DNA of 64,000 nt from Lentinus brumalis (taxonomy: Eukaryota; Basidiomycota; Agaricomycetes; Polyporales; Polyporaceae), in NCBI GenBank assembly GCA_001792895.1, contig MARA01000029.1:476573-540572 (forward strand). The letters are read 5' to 3'. The notes under the pieces were generated by a model. The model did not search any database. It had not been told where the DNA came from and worked only from the letters and a program-made list of their open reading frames with translations. The position numbers were made by a program, and so were the translations under genes. How positions within the stretch are numbered: position 1 is the stretch's first letter; each line of letters begins with the position of its first letter. Of the stretch, positions 54,158 to 64,000 are shown piece by piece.

Positions 54158-57100
54158 CTAAGTAGGTTGGAAGTTTGCACGGGCAACAGTGAACAGTGTA
54201 TCTGAATGTGCGTGCAGGGCATGCCAGACTGCAGCCTGCCGGGCAGCCCATGCCTGATGTCCTAGGCCCTTCTGTGTGGTTCTACCACGTCGGAGCCACT
54301 CGTCCTCACTGATCTGGTAGCTTCGAAGTGTCCTGTCCATCTCTGCCGGTACGATGGCAATCTCCTCATCCCAACGGGCAAGACGGGCATGGGCTCGCAG
54401 ATATACAACACGGTACACTGTATGATAGATCAGAATTGGTTCGATGAGAGGGGACATGGTGCACGTACTCTCCTCCATCCATGATCCTTCCTCCGCTTCT
54501 CCAGATGCCATATTCCAGAACCAGGGAAGATGCAACAGAGAGACCCCTCGCACAGCATGCTCAACAAGTGCTGTGTTGGCTTTCATATCCTTCTTCTCCA
54601 GGACACGGTAGCGTGCATGCACGGCAGCAAGCTCCTCAGCATCGGAGGGAACTTGTGCATCGTACAGGTTCCCTATTGCAGACCGTGAGGCTTGGTATAG
54701 CCGAGCATTTGAGAGGATGCCAGCGTCAGCCAGATGGACGTCGTCGAAGCTTCGCAGCTTCTGCCGTGTAGAGGTGGCTGTGCGGACCTCTGTGCGGTAA
54801 AGGAAGGACTTGTACCCAATTCCTACGCGAACACTGTGGAGGCAGTCGTTCATCTGACCAATGCGCAGCTCGCGTTCACTGGTGAGGAGGTTTGTCAGTC
54901 CGTGAGAGCGACACAATGAAGCACCGAGGGTTGATGGCAAGGCGATGGCAATCCGTTCAGGGGTGATTGTAGAGGCTGGTTCGTCATCACTGGTAGGGGC
55001 CTGTGCGATGCCTGCGGCTTCTTCAATGCTATCCCATTCTGCTCCAAGAGAGGACGACACTGTAGGCATTGCCAGAAAATCCACGAGTGCGCGGACAGGC
55101 AGGAAGTTCTTGGCATCTTTGTGGAACTTTTCAATGCTCTTCAGGAGGGCAGCACGTGAACGTTCAAGTGCGATCTTCTCCTCGGTAGAGCTTGTAGGGC
55201 GGATCTGGCGCGCCTTATTGGCGATTGCAAGGCTGAATAATGAGGTTAGCAGGAATACTTAGAAGTAAATACCCAGGACACCCACCGATCCTCCTCAATT
55301 TTCAGACCCACCACAATCCATGCGGCAGCACCCTTTGATCCACCTGTACGAGCATTCTCCTTCTTGGCCAACTCAAGCTGAATCTGGGCACGAGTGGGCA
55401 CTGCGGGCAATACGGGCACATTTGTGTCAGATCTAATGGGCAAGAGCACTTCGTATCACTCACGCTTGGCATCCTGCACCTCGTAGATGTCCATCACCTC
55501 TGGCTTTCGGTGTCGTTTTTTAGCTGCCCTTTTGGCATCCTTCTCCCATTCCTTTACCTTGGATGGTGGGAACTGGGCAGCAAGGGACTCCAGCGCCTCC
55601 CGGGCAGGCCCTAGCTCAGTGCATGCAGTGCGCCACTTCCGCGCCAGCGCTGCGGCTGTGTGTGTGGGGGTTAGTATAACCAGCAACATATGCTGTAGAT
55701 CTAGCACGCACGTAAGCGGATGAGCTTCATGTGGTTGGAGTCGTTCATGTGGTCGTCAATACTCTCCTGGCGGTGCCCTGTAGCCATGCCCCGTGTGCTG
55801 CCTGCAATGTCATTGGTCTCTGGCCAGAGTGACTCGATGATTTCGTTGAGGGTCACGCCGGCAGCAGGGATGAAGTTGGGAGAGAAGCGAGCATAGCACT
55901 CGCGGCGGTGGGCATGTACGTGGAACTGCCCGATGCCTCCAGTGATCTTCATGCCATCTGGCAGAGAGAGGGCTGGGCTCTCAGTGAAGCGATGCACCAT
56001 ATGGATCCAGTAGTGACACCAGATGTCGTAGAGCATGATGAGAAGTTGGATACCGGTGAGGTACTGCATCACCCAGAAGAAGCAGTAGTCCATGTTCCGC
56101 TGGCTAGAACAAGCACCATGAGCACATCAAGGAGTGCTTGAGCATGCAATATAGATGCGTACCCTTCCCCTCTCTGAAAGTCAACAACACAATGCGGGAA
56201 GAAGAACCCATGCCTGCTGCACGCAGCTGCACCAATACCAGTAGACTCCATTGCTGCACGCTCTGCCGATGCCGCAAGGACTGCCCGGTGCTCGTTACAA
56301 TCTAGCGTCTACAAAGTAGTGGTCAGGAAGAGCATGTAGGCAGATAATAGTGAACGAACCTGTCGGAAGGTCACAGCAGTTTTTAAATGCTCCTTGTATG
56401 GGCCACTCGTCACCATGAAGCAGTGTCCATCTGCAAAGCGGACATCGTTCTCGGGGTGTTTCATTGCTTGATGTTGTGCCCCGAAGTTACCATCCATAAT
56501 GGCAGATGCTGCGTGAATGAATCTGCACGCTTTGTTAGCCTGACCCTGTCCAGAATGAACTGCATCACTCACGCTTTGGCATCGTTTTGCCAATCATGGG
56601 GCATGTTGACACCTGGCCGCGGGCATGCCGGGCAGCGGATCGCAAAGGTTCCGCGCCCGGGCTCAGGCAAATCCTCGTAGCCTACACCAGTAGCCTTCCG
56701 CGCTTTGAGGTTTCTCCACTGTCTAGATACGCGGAGGAGGTCTCGATATCGATCCTGCAGATGGTCGTGATGTCAATGTGCTGAGGTATGAAGAACACAT
56801 ATTGGGGACTTGGGAGGCTCACCGGGACCATGTGTGGAAATGCGTCATTTGTGAGACGCCGCAGGCGGGTGTAGTATGACAGCGCCGGTGTTTTGCATGT
56901 TTTGTTGGTTAGGAGGAAGTCGTCCAGAACCCGGAATGTAAATGCCGTCGAGGGCCGGGTCGATGTAGCTGGATAGAGCCCCATGCGGAGGAGTTGCATG
57001 TCGGGTGCCTCGGACCCTTGGCATGAGCAGAACAGCACAGGGACCTCATGTACACCCGTAATATCAACAATGACCATGGTCCGCGCTGTACCAAAGCGTG

Positions 57101-58602
57101 GCCGCCGTCGTCTGTGGTGGGTCCCAAATGGCCGAAGAACTGGCTCGCCTACACGAGGCATGTCCTCGAGCAGCTCATCGCGCACGATTGGATCCGATGA
57201 CGGATCATCATTGTCAAACTCATCCTCATCTGCGAGCTCTTCAGGGAGTACCTCGTTCTCTTCCTCGGGATACGACAGGTCGAGGTCATCATCCTCTGGA
57301 CTGAGCTCCGCAAGCTCGGCGTCGTTGACAGTGCGCTTGCTACGGTGAGGGGGGCCTGGGCTGGGTGTTTCGTGTAACCGAAGTGCATCTGAAGACATGT
57401 GGGAGGCTGACAGGACGGTACGTGGGGACATGGCTGGGTCGTCAACGCGCATTGTGTGGGGATTAGGACTGCCCGCGCGAGTGCCCGGCGTGCCCGCGGT
57501 GCCCGCAGTGACTACCGCAAGTGATTCGGGGCTCACCGCTGAGCTGCTACCAGATTTGTGATGGCGAGCGACGCTCCATGGAGCAGGAGGAGGGAGTGAG
57601 CTGCGCACAGTTGAGCTTTTGTTCATTGTCAGCACCTCATAAGGCCTCTTGCCTTGCAGCATGATGGTACTCACCTGTCTGCATTGCTCGTGACCTTCTT
57701 TGCAGCGGCACGAGCTCGCGCACTGGGGGGGTCCGAGGATTTGGAAGCACAACCCGTGGCAAATCTCCACTCTGGCTTTCCTGATCACACGTAGAGGACA
57801 ATGGTTGCGTGTTGCGAACGGAGTCCGGAGTATCCGATGGTTCCCAACCCGAAGATGGTGCACTGTCGTCTGTCGTCTGTCGTGGTTCGGGAGGATAAGA
57901 ACTGGGTTGTGATGGTGGTCGGCTATCAGTGGAAAATGCTGCAGGCGTACGGGGTGTGGAACTGTCACGGTGCTGTGGACACATTGCGCCGTCATGGCCG
58001 AGGCAAATGCGGATGCCAAGAGTTCGCAGGGAGGCTGCCGTATAGTGATCGATGGACCAGAACTCGATGCGATGAAAGGCATTCAGCATATGCCCATCGC
58101 ACATGCATGTGCGGCACATCTTCGGTACACCAGTGCAGTCGAGACAACGCCACAATGCAGGACATCCGCAGCGACACAGGGCTGTATCACCGCCGGCTTC
58201 AGAGTCGTACAGGGCTTGTAGGTACGGCTCACGTAGCCTTTCAGCCCACATCCGCTGGTAGTCATGTGGTTTCTGATGATGCTAAAATTGAGCATTCTGG
58301 TCAAACATCGCAGTCTAAACTTACCATGCGAGTGTTTGTATACGAGCGTGGATCACTGTAGACTGTGAATTGAACCTCGTTGGCATTGTCGAGAACGCCT
58401 GGCCCAGTGGATACACTGCGGGATGTGGCGCTACTCGGAGATATGTGGGAGGGGGGCTGGGAGGCACCGGACCCTGATCTGTTGCCATCCCTGGTTGGTT
58501 CTTCGCTTGCCGCAGAACATAGCGGACCCCGCGCGAATTCTTCTTGGGCACAATCTCACGTTCGGTAGTTGACGAATACTCTTCAATGCGTACACGAGCC
58601 AT
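54158..58602 (-). CDS. KDZ transposase with CxC2 cysteine cluster, near-intact
   Basis: Multi-exon gene read on -. N-terminal exon starts at ATG 58602 (MARVRIEEYSSTTEREIVPK). Then come VYSDPRSYTNTR, DYQRMWAERLREPYLQALYD and the cysteine cluster CRCGCPALWRCLDCTGVPKMC (about 58,060-58,200). An acidic linker is followed by VDITGVHEVPVLFCSC, GLYPATSTRPSTAFTF and RYRDLLRVSRQWRNLKARK. The catalytic core includes CSRHGFFFPHCVVDFQRGE (about 56,200), NMDYCFFWVMQYL and LYDIWCHYWIHMV (about 56,010), IGQFHVHAHRRECYARF and GHRQESIDDHMNDSN (about 55,770). The C-terminus ends VYLRAHARLARWDEEIAIV. All expected KDZ blocks are present in order. The join inside the first exon is not resolved (phase mismatch near 58,450-58,570). 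Confidence 0.82.
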
Positions 58603-58667
58603 GACTGGAACATGCAAGGGAGGGTAGCGAAGTCAAGGAACGGCAAATAGAGCAAGGGAAAGAGAAG

Positions 58668-59981
58668 CTACAGAGGGTACGAGTGCAAAGACATCCAGGG
58701 CACTGCCGGGACCCCCAAATTGGTATGCACAGCTGATGACATAAACCAGGAAAAACAGAGACGGTCCGGCGGAACGGCTCCGACGCCGTGATGAATGATC
58801 ATGGCGCAGAACAAAGCGATTGTGCCCGGCTTGTACCCCAGCTGGACACCGAGATTCCGCAACACAAGCTCCGCCCGCGGGTAAGTTCCTAACGCAACAA
58901 GCAAGTCATACCACGAGGGCTGGCCTGCTGTATCGCGATGGAACGGACTAGCCCGGTTGGATATAATCTGCACCGTGTTGAAGATACTGGGCCATACGGG
59001 CAATACCTCAGCGACCCGAGGGAGGGTAGCCATGCGCAGCAGGGACGTCCGTCCGGCTTCATACTGTTTGGGATGGCAAACCCGAAGTATGGCACTCAGA
59101 AGTGCACCCGATTCCTTCATGTCCTTGCACCACTCGAGGCTGCCAGCTGCATTCAGTGAAACACTCGGACGGGGAGTGTATGCCGCCGTCTGCCCGGGTT
59201 AGGTTAGCTCAAGGATAGCACCGGCCTGGAGAAATGTATGCGCACCTTGTGTCCAACGGCATATCCACCCGGAGTGCCCAGCCAGCTTCCCGCAGGCCAT
59301 TCCTGCCCGGGTTGGTAGAATGTCGGGGCGGTGCGCCATTGTATCATCAACTTCTTGCCCGTGCCCGTTTTGCCCGTGGTTTTCAACTGCTCCTGCAGAT
59401 GCTTTGTAGCACGCAGGATCTTGGACTTGTGACGGAGATGAATATGTGTTTTGATATGGCGCAGGGGAGAGGAGCATACCTGTCGTGCTGGTGTCAGAAT
59501 CTGGGGTAACATCCACGCGAGGACATGCCCGGACGTGTCCACAAATATGCCCGGCCGCTGGAGTAGGGCATAATGACCACGTTTGACATGCTCAATCGAT
59601 GAAATTGGTGGAAATCGCTGCAACAGCTCATTCTCGTGTTCCATGTTCAGACCGCGAGGCTGCTTGGAGAGTGATGCCCGGAGGTCTCTGCATTCCAGGG
59701 CACCGGGACTGACAACATGCGGTCATTACCGGGAACATGACGCCACTATAGCAGGACTGACCTTGATAACACCACGCCGATGCAAGCACCTTGGCTGCAC
59801 GCTGCAGATCTTCATGGAACTCATGGGGCCAAGTCGGGTCGTGCAAGGCTGAGAGACGCTCTGCTGCGCGCCAAACCTTCTGCCCGGCGAGCACAGACTT
59901 GAATAGCTCAACGAGATAATGCGAGACCCGGTCAGTGAACCGGATCTGCGCTAGCACGTCAGCTAACTCCTCGTCGCCCAT
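58668..59981 (-). CDS. TET/JBP-family 2OG-Fe(II) dioxygenase
   Basis: At least four exons on -, starting at ATG 59981; the last two are 59246 leftward junction and 59189-58668. N-terminal helices (ELADVLAQIRFTDRVSHYLV) precede GIFVDTSGHVLAWMLPQIL, KILRATKHLQEQL and GQEWPAGSWLGTPGGYAVG. The catalytic domain reads IISNRASPFHRDTAGQPSWYD with the HxD iron ligands, GVQLGYKPGTIALFCAMIIHHG with the distal His, and DRLCFSWFMSSAVHTNLG with the probable 2-oxoglutarate Arg. Family members oxidise 5-methylcytosine (TET) or thymine (JBP) in DNA. All metal ligands are present. It ends 65 bp before the KDZ start codon, same strand. Exact 5' junctions are uncertain; an intron within the 59,480-59,420 stretch is likely. 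Confidence 0.8.
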
Positions 59982-60438
59982 AGTTTTTTTGGGGGGAAAG
60001 ATATTGCAACCACTCTTTTTAAACGTTGCCCCGGCATGTGTGGCTGTGCTTTACCGCGCCGCACAAAGAGCGTAGTTCGATATCGCACACTGTCACTCTT
60101 TCAGCCTATAACAATAGGCATTGCCTCCGCAGAAAGACCGAATAGTGCTCTAAGTACGTGGCATACTTTGTGCGCATTCAAAGGGAGCCGTTTTGGGGCC
60201 TACAGATATGACTTGTTCCTCTTTAGATGTTAGTGCAATCATGTCCTGCACAAAGATCACCCAGGCCGAGACCCAACATGATGATCGATTAGGTGATTTT
60301 ATCATGCCAAGTCGCGCTCACATGATGTCCTGGACTACCGTGCTGGCCCGGTCTGACTGTGCCCACCCCTCAGCTCGGTGCCAACTGACTGTCATTGTCC
60401 ACTGCCTGCTATCGTCCATTGACTGCTGTCGACTCAGT
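59982..60438. promoter_or_regulatory. divergent promoter region, TET/JBP versus chromatin-like gene
   Basis: 457-bp spacer between the divergent start codons of two island genes; a shared promoter is plausible. A CCTATAACAATAGG imperfect palindrome lies at about 60105-60118. Confidence 0.45.
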
Positions 60439-63396
60439 ATGCCCGCGCCCACCGACATCTCCCTAACTCATGATGAAATTGAGCTCCTCCGAGCTGCCCT
60501 TGAAGACTGGGCGACAAAGTCTCGCCTCGAGAAGCAGGAGGCCAAAGCGGCCTTGGTGCTTACTATTGTCCGCGGGCGTGGCATCGACGACAACAACCCG
60601 TATGCATACAGTTCATTCGCACGGTACATTTTATGAAACCACCTGTTCCATGTGTACATGCTTATCTGCCCACAGAAGGTTACACACTGGTTCTCCAACA
60701 ACGCCCCCACCAAGGACTCCCGGCTCCCTCGCTCACTTCGCACGGTCTGGACCGCACGTGAAGTGTTCTACATTGTGCGTGAGAAGGACATCATGGAGCG
60801 GGTGGCCGATATCATCGAAGAGCAGGGCAAGGTCTTCATTGCCGCACTCAACACTGCCCGGTCACAGATGTGGGGAGAGCTGGCGCCGGAGGAAAAGTCT
60901 GGTTTTGAGAGGCAGGCAGATGAATGGACTGAGGATGGTGCTGACCCAGAGTTGCAATCGCTGTGCGTGTTTATTCCTGCGAGAATTTTGCCTGCACTGA
61001 CACCTTGCACCTATACAGCATTGCCGAGCGACGACTTGCTGATTGGGTCGAGTCCTTCATTGTCCTACTATACACCCAAGCTGGTGCAGTTAGCGAGCTC
61101 ACATTCTACTACCGTGACAAGCTATCAAAGCTGAACTGGGGCCGGTGAGTGCTACGGGCACCCTTACGGGCACGACGGGCACTGACCGGGCAGGCACTAG
61201 ATACGACATCAGCATGCAGTGGAACTCAGTGAAGCCGGAGTGTCCAAAGTTCACAACAGCATTTCCCAACTGGAAGACGGACTACTACAACCTCTTCGCC
61301 CGGTTTGCTGAGCTCTCTTTGTTCCCGGAACGTCATGACCTCCGCAAGGAGCCCGGCCTGAACCTGACGGAGCTCAAGCCAAAATATGAGTTCAAACTCT
61401 TCCCCGACGGCACCCCCATCCTGCCGTCCATGGATGAGTTCCGTCGCCAGGTTGAGAAGGAGAGCATCATGCGTGCATTTGTTTCGCTTCACTGGTGTAG
61501 GTGCCTCTTCGTCTTCGCACTTGCCCGGTCACTCACTCGGACTTATTAGCTCTTGCCTGTGGCTTCAAGAACGCAAGTGTTGCTTGGGCGACGATTGCAG
61601 CTCACCCAGAGCTCTACTTCCGTGAAGGGCTCTTCTCAGGCGGCATCACGGTCAAGGAGCCCACTCGCATGAATGTCGTGCCCATGTGCCAGTGGTGGGA
61701 GAGGGTTCTCGAGCTACAGGAAGAAGATGACCCCACTCTTCGTTTCCGCTTCACTCACTGGTGGGACGGCAGCTCTCGTCATACGGCGAAGTACAACGGC
61801 ACAGTGGCCAAGAACGCGGAGAAGGAGCAGCATGAGAAACGTGTACGCTGTGTTGTAGCTCCGCCCAAAGGTGCTTGGGACCTTCAGGCCGTCCTGGACC
61901 TTGCTCCCAAGGGCTCTGCGGGCAGTGCAGCCTCGTCTGACTCTGATGAAGAACCTGCTGCCCGTCCTGCCCCGAAGAAGAAGTCTGGTCGGCCCGCTCC
62001 TCGACCTCAGAAGAAGTCCGGTCAGCCTGCTCCTCGTCCTCAGAAGAATATGGCTGCGAATGCCAAGAAGAGCGAGGAGGGCAAGGGCAAGGGCACGGGC
62101 AAGGGCAAGGGCAAGGGCACCGGGCAGCGCAAGCGGGCAGAGCGGGCACGGCGGGCATCCCGCTCGGAGTTGGAGAAGGAGCCGGATGCGACCTCTAGCG
62201 ATGAGTCTCCGGGCGAATCGTCGCCTGATCTTGGGTCGGATGAAGACTCCCCTGGGGAAGAGGAGATCGACATCAATGTCTCTGGTGAGGAGGATGGTGC
62301 ACCTCCTGTTCCGGCGCCCAATCATGGGTCCAGGTCAGCCGGCAAGACACGCGGAGCTGGTGCCACCCTCCCAGATCCCCGTTTGGTTGTAAAGGCGCAG
62401 GCCAAGCCCCCCACCTGGGTCGGGCAGAAGCCTGAACGGCTTTTCCCGTTCCTATGGGCATTGAGCACCGAGCCTGACTATCAGGCTGTGCTGAGATCGT
62501 GGGTCCACATGGTGAGTTTGCCGCTGCTGCCTTCAATGCAAATCTGACCATGCCACCTGCAGTTCCGCCACCGGTCAACGTTCAAGGATGTTGGGCCAGG
62601 TAGTTGGGCATCCTGGGACTCGTCGGACTTCGGCATGCCACCTGCAATACATTCAGACAGCGAGAAGTGGCACGCTGTCATGACATGGCTCAGCACTCAC
62701 ACGCTGTGCGGGTCGTCCTCCATGAGTGAAGTTCAGCAATGGGCACTAGCCATGGGTCTAGCTCTTCGCGACGCCCACATTGCTAACTCATGTGAGGAGG
62801 GTGAGTCCGTGCCATATGGTGGCCCTGACTACCTGGCCAACAGTGAGGCAAGGTTCTCGCACATTGTGGAGACACTTCTGCCTGCCTGCATCAAGTCCGT
62901 TCACCCGGGCACCACGGGCACGACCGCAGGGACCGCATTGGCCATGGGCACAGCATCGGGCATGGGCATAGCATCGGGCACGGGCACGGGCACGGGCACG
63001 GGCACGGGCACGGGCAAGGGCAAGGGCAAGGACGACGGCCCAGCCGTCACTCCAAGCCAAAGCATCCCCACAGCCTCGTCCTCCACATCCTCGGCTGCTC
63101 AGGTGGAACGGGAGATGGCTGTTAGCTCTATCGACCCTGAGCCACAGTCAATCTTGGAGGGGCTTGCAGGGCAGGTGGTGGAGGCGAACACACGCGGAGG
63201 CCGGCAACAGTGGGCCAATGCGGAGAATCTACCTGGCGCTGTGGCTCGACAGACTCGCTCGCGAGGCACACAGCCGGAACCGCGGGAGTTGCGCAAGCGC
63301 AAGGGGGAACATAGCGCCGACCAGGACCCCGAGTCACCGCCACCTGCAAAGCTCCGCCGAACGAACCGCACCACTGCTGGTAAACGCAAGGTGTGA
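60439..63396 (+). CDS. KDZ-associated Lys/Gly-rich putative chromatin protein
   Basis: Exons 60439-60623, 60676-60962, 61019-61144, 61201-61496, 61550-62511 and 62563-63396; exons 2-6 close in phase, while the join 1/2 is off by one base. About 900 aa. The N-terminal part (HDEIELLRAALEDWATKSRL; KVTHWFSNNAPTKDS; RTVWTAREVFYIVREKDIM; ARSQMWGELAPEEKSGFERQADEW) matches a protein family common in basidiomycetes, with an HMG-box-like MWxxL..EEK..FE..A pattern. A middle region (LAPEL-like YFREGLFSGG, RFRFTHWWDGSSR) precedes PAPKKKSGRPAPRPQKK basic repeats, (KG/TG)n runs, acidic patches and a C-terminal basic end (KLRRTNRTTAGKRKV). Likely DNA or chromatin binding; function inferred. Confidence 0.68.
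62088..62130 (+). repeat. in-frame (GGGCAA/GGGCAC) run encoding KGKGTG
   Basis: Consecutive GGGCAA and GGGCAC hexamers inside the coding exon give alternating Gly-Lys and Gly-Thr dipeptides. Confidence 0.85.
62935..63030 (+). repeat. in-frame GGGCAC run encoding Gly-Thr repeats
   Basis: Six successive GGGCAC hexamers followed by GGGCAA, read as (GT)n(GK)n within the last exon of the chromatin-like gene. Confidence 0.88.
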
Positions 63397-63824
63397 GGAG
63401 AGGGACGGGTACTCTTTTCGGTTATTTCTGTCATGTATTGTTTCAATAACAGTATGCAAACCTTTGGCACAAATGTCGCAGACGGGCACCCCGGGCAGCA
63501 CGGGCATTATTTGCATGCCTGGCTTTGCCAAATCTCAACGTGCCAGTACCACAGCTATGATAGATACGACACTCAAGGGTGTCATAGTATCATAACTTAC
63601 CATATCGCAAATGGTTTCAGCCAGTCAGCTGGATGGGGCATTAGACGCAAAGTTCCATATGGGCACGGCGGGCAGCACAGCGGGCACAGTGGGCAAGGCT
63701 ATGGACGCATGTGAACTTCAAATACGGCTGTGATATACATTGGTACAAGCAAGATGGATGAGAGGAAATTTTCAATATGCTTGGGGTCCATGTCCGTGAC
63801 CTCCGCTATAGCTGCCGTTCGCAA
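63397..63824. other. right flank of the island
   Basis: Hexamer-containing non-coding sequence up to about 63700; the right boundary of the island presumably lies between 63700 and 63825. Confidence 0.45.
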
Positions 63825-64000
63825 TCACAATCCTTGCGCCTCGCCTTCGTCGACCTCGCCCATTGACGACTCCTGCAACTCACCATCCTCGATGTCGACC
63901 TCGGCTTCCTCAATGTGAACTTCACCTTCTTTGATGTGAACCTCGCCTTCCTTGACATGGACCTCGCCTTCCTCGACACCGACCTCACCTGCCTCGACGT
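63825..64000 (-). CDS. C-terminus of an octapeptide-repeat protein, cut by window edge
   Basis: On - a frame entering from the right edge encodes six or so imperfect octapeptides of the form EGEVHIKE/EAEVDIED, then GELQESSMGEVDEGEAQGL and a TGA stop (63827-63825). The repeat is strongly acidic. The rest of the gene, and any domain, lies outside. Not recognised. Confidence 0.6.
   Translation of the reverse strand, partial: VEAGEVGVEEGEVHVKEGEVHIKEGEVHIEEAEVDIEDGELQESSMGEVDEGEAQGL

Larger units (their letters stand above)
47046..63720. mobile_element. KDZ/TET-JBP mobile island (boundaries approximate)
   Basis: The interval shares a pervasive CGGGCA/TGCCCG hexamer, tandem repeats and four to five accessory genes around a KDZ transposase. 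The hexamer starts just right of the palindrome at 47046 and ends near 63700, which sets the provisional limits. No inverted terminal repeats or target duplication could be identified by eye, so it may be one large element, nested elements, or an element plus satellite. Confidence 0.55.

Noticed and set aside
53392..54165. 257-codon + strand frame with VRVRVRARVHARVRARV-type repeats
   Set aside because: Translation of the CCGTGY minisatellite; the real gene here is the spliced RNase H1-N gene in another frame.
47046..63720. Confident terminal inverted repeats for the KDZ island
   Set aside because: Sequences near 47050 and 63700 were compared in both orientations; only hexamer-level similarity was seen, not a convincing terminal repeat or target duplication.

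Overview
The window is nuclear DNA of a filamentous fungus, almost certainly an Agaricomycete and probably a Polyporales wood-rotter. Genes carry many 50-66 nt GT-AG introns, GC is moderate to high, F-box/LRR-type genes are amplified, and the mobile DNA is typical of Agaricomycetes (a KDZ transposase with a CxC2 cysteine cluster, a TET/JBP oxygenase, a Plavaka-type relic, hAT-like elements). Exon structures were read by eye from splice signals, reading phase and comparison of paralogues inside the window.

Left third (0-9.3 kb): three tandem F-box paralogues on + (the first cut by the window edge), a divergent F-box gene on -, a 517-bp inverted-repeat element with a perfect 9-bp target duplication that holds a tRNA-like unit and telomere-like repeats, and a decayed F-box relic. 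Centre (9.3-29 kb): ordinary metabolic genes (a 12-exon GT15 mannosyltransferase, an 8-exon MDP1-type HAD phosphatase, a 7-exon secreted GH43 arabinanase), three copies of a nucleotidyltransferase-fold family with Pro/Gln-rich tails, two more F-box genes, and the C-terminal domain of a Plavaka-type transposon protein.

Right-centre (29-44 kb): an F-box/LRR cluster with intact, truncated and interrupted copies. Two non-autonomous hAT-like elements with perfect 8-bp target duplications sit in F-box genes. One splits a gene exactly where an uninterrupted paralogue shows the joined sequence. Three promoters of the cluster share an ACGCGT-containing palindrome set just upstream of a TATA-like box.

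Right third (45-63.7 kb): a mobile island. It holds a decayed KDZ C-terminal half, a 191-bp satellite, a roughly 600-bp tandem repeat, an unknown - strand gene, a gene with two RNase H1 N-terminal (viroplasmin-like) domains, a near-intact KDZ transposase, an adjacent TET/JBP dioxygenase with its HxD...H residues, and a divergent, Lys/Gly-rich putative chromatin protein. The island is studded with the CpG-containing hexamer CGGGCA/TGCCCG in spacers, introns and, in frame, in coding sequence. KDZ-TET/JBP linkage is known in fungi. The combination with the RNase H1-N gene and the hexamer system is the best candidate here for something undescribed. The extreme right edge holds the C-terminus of an octapeptide-repeat protein.
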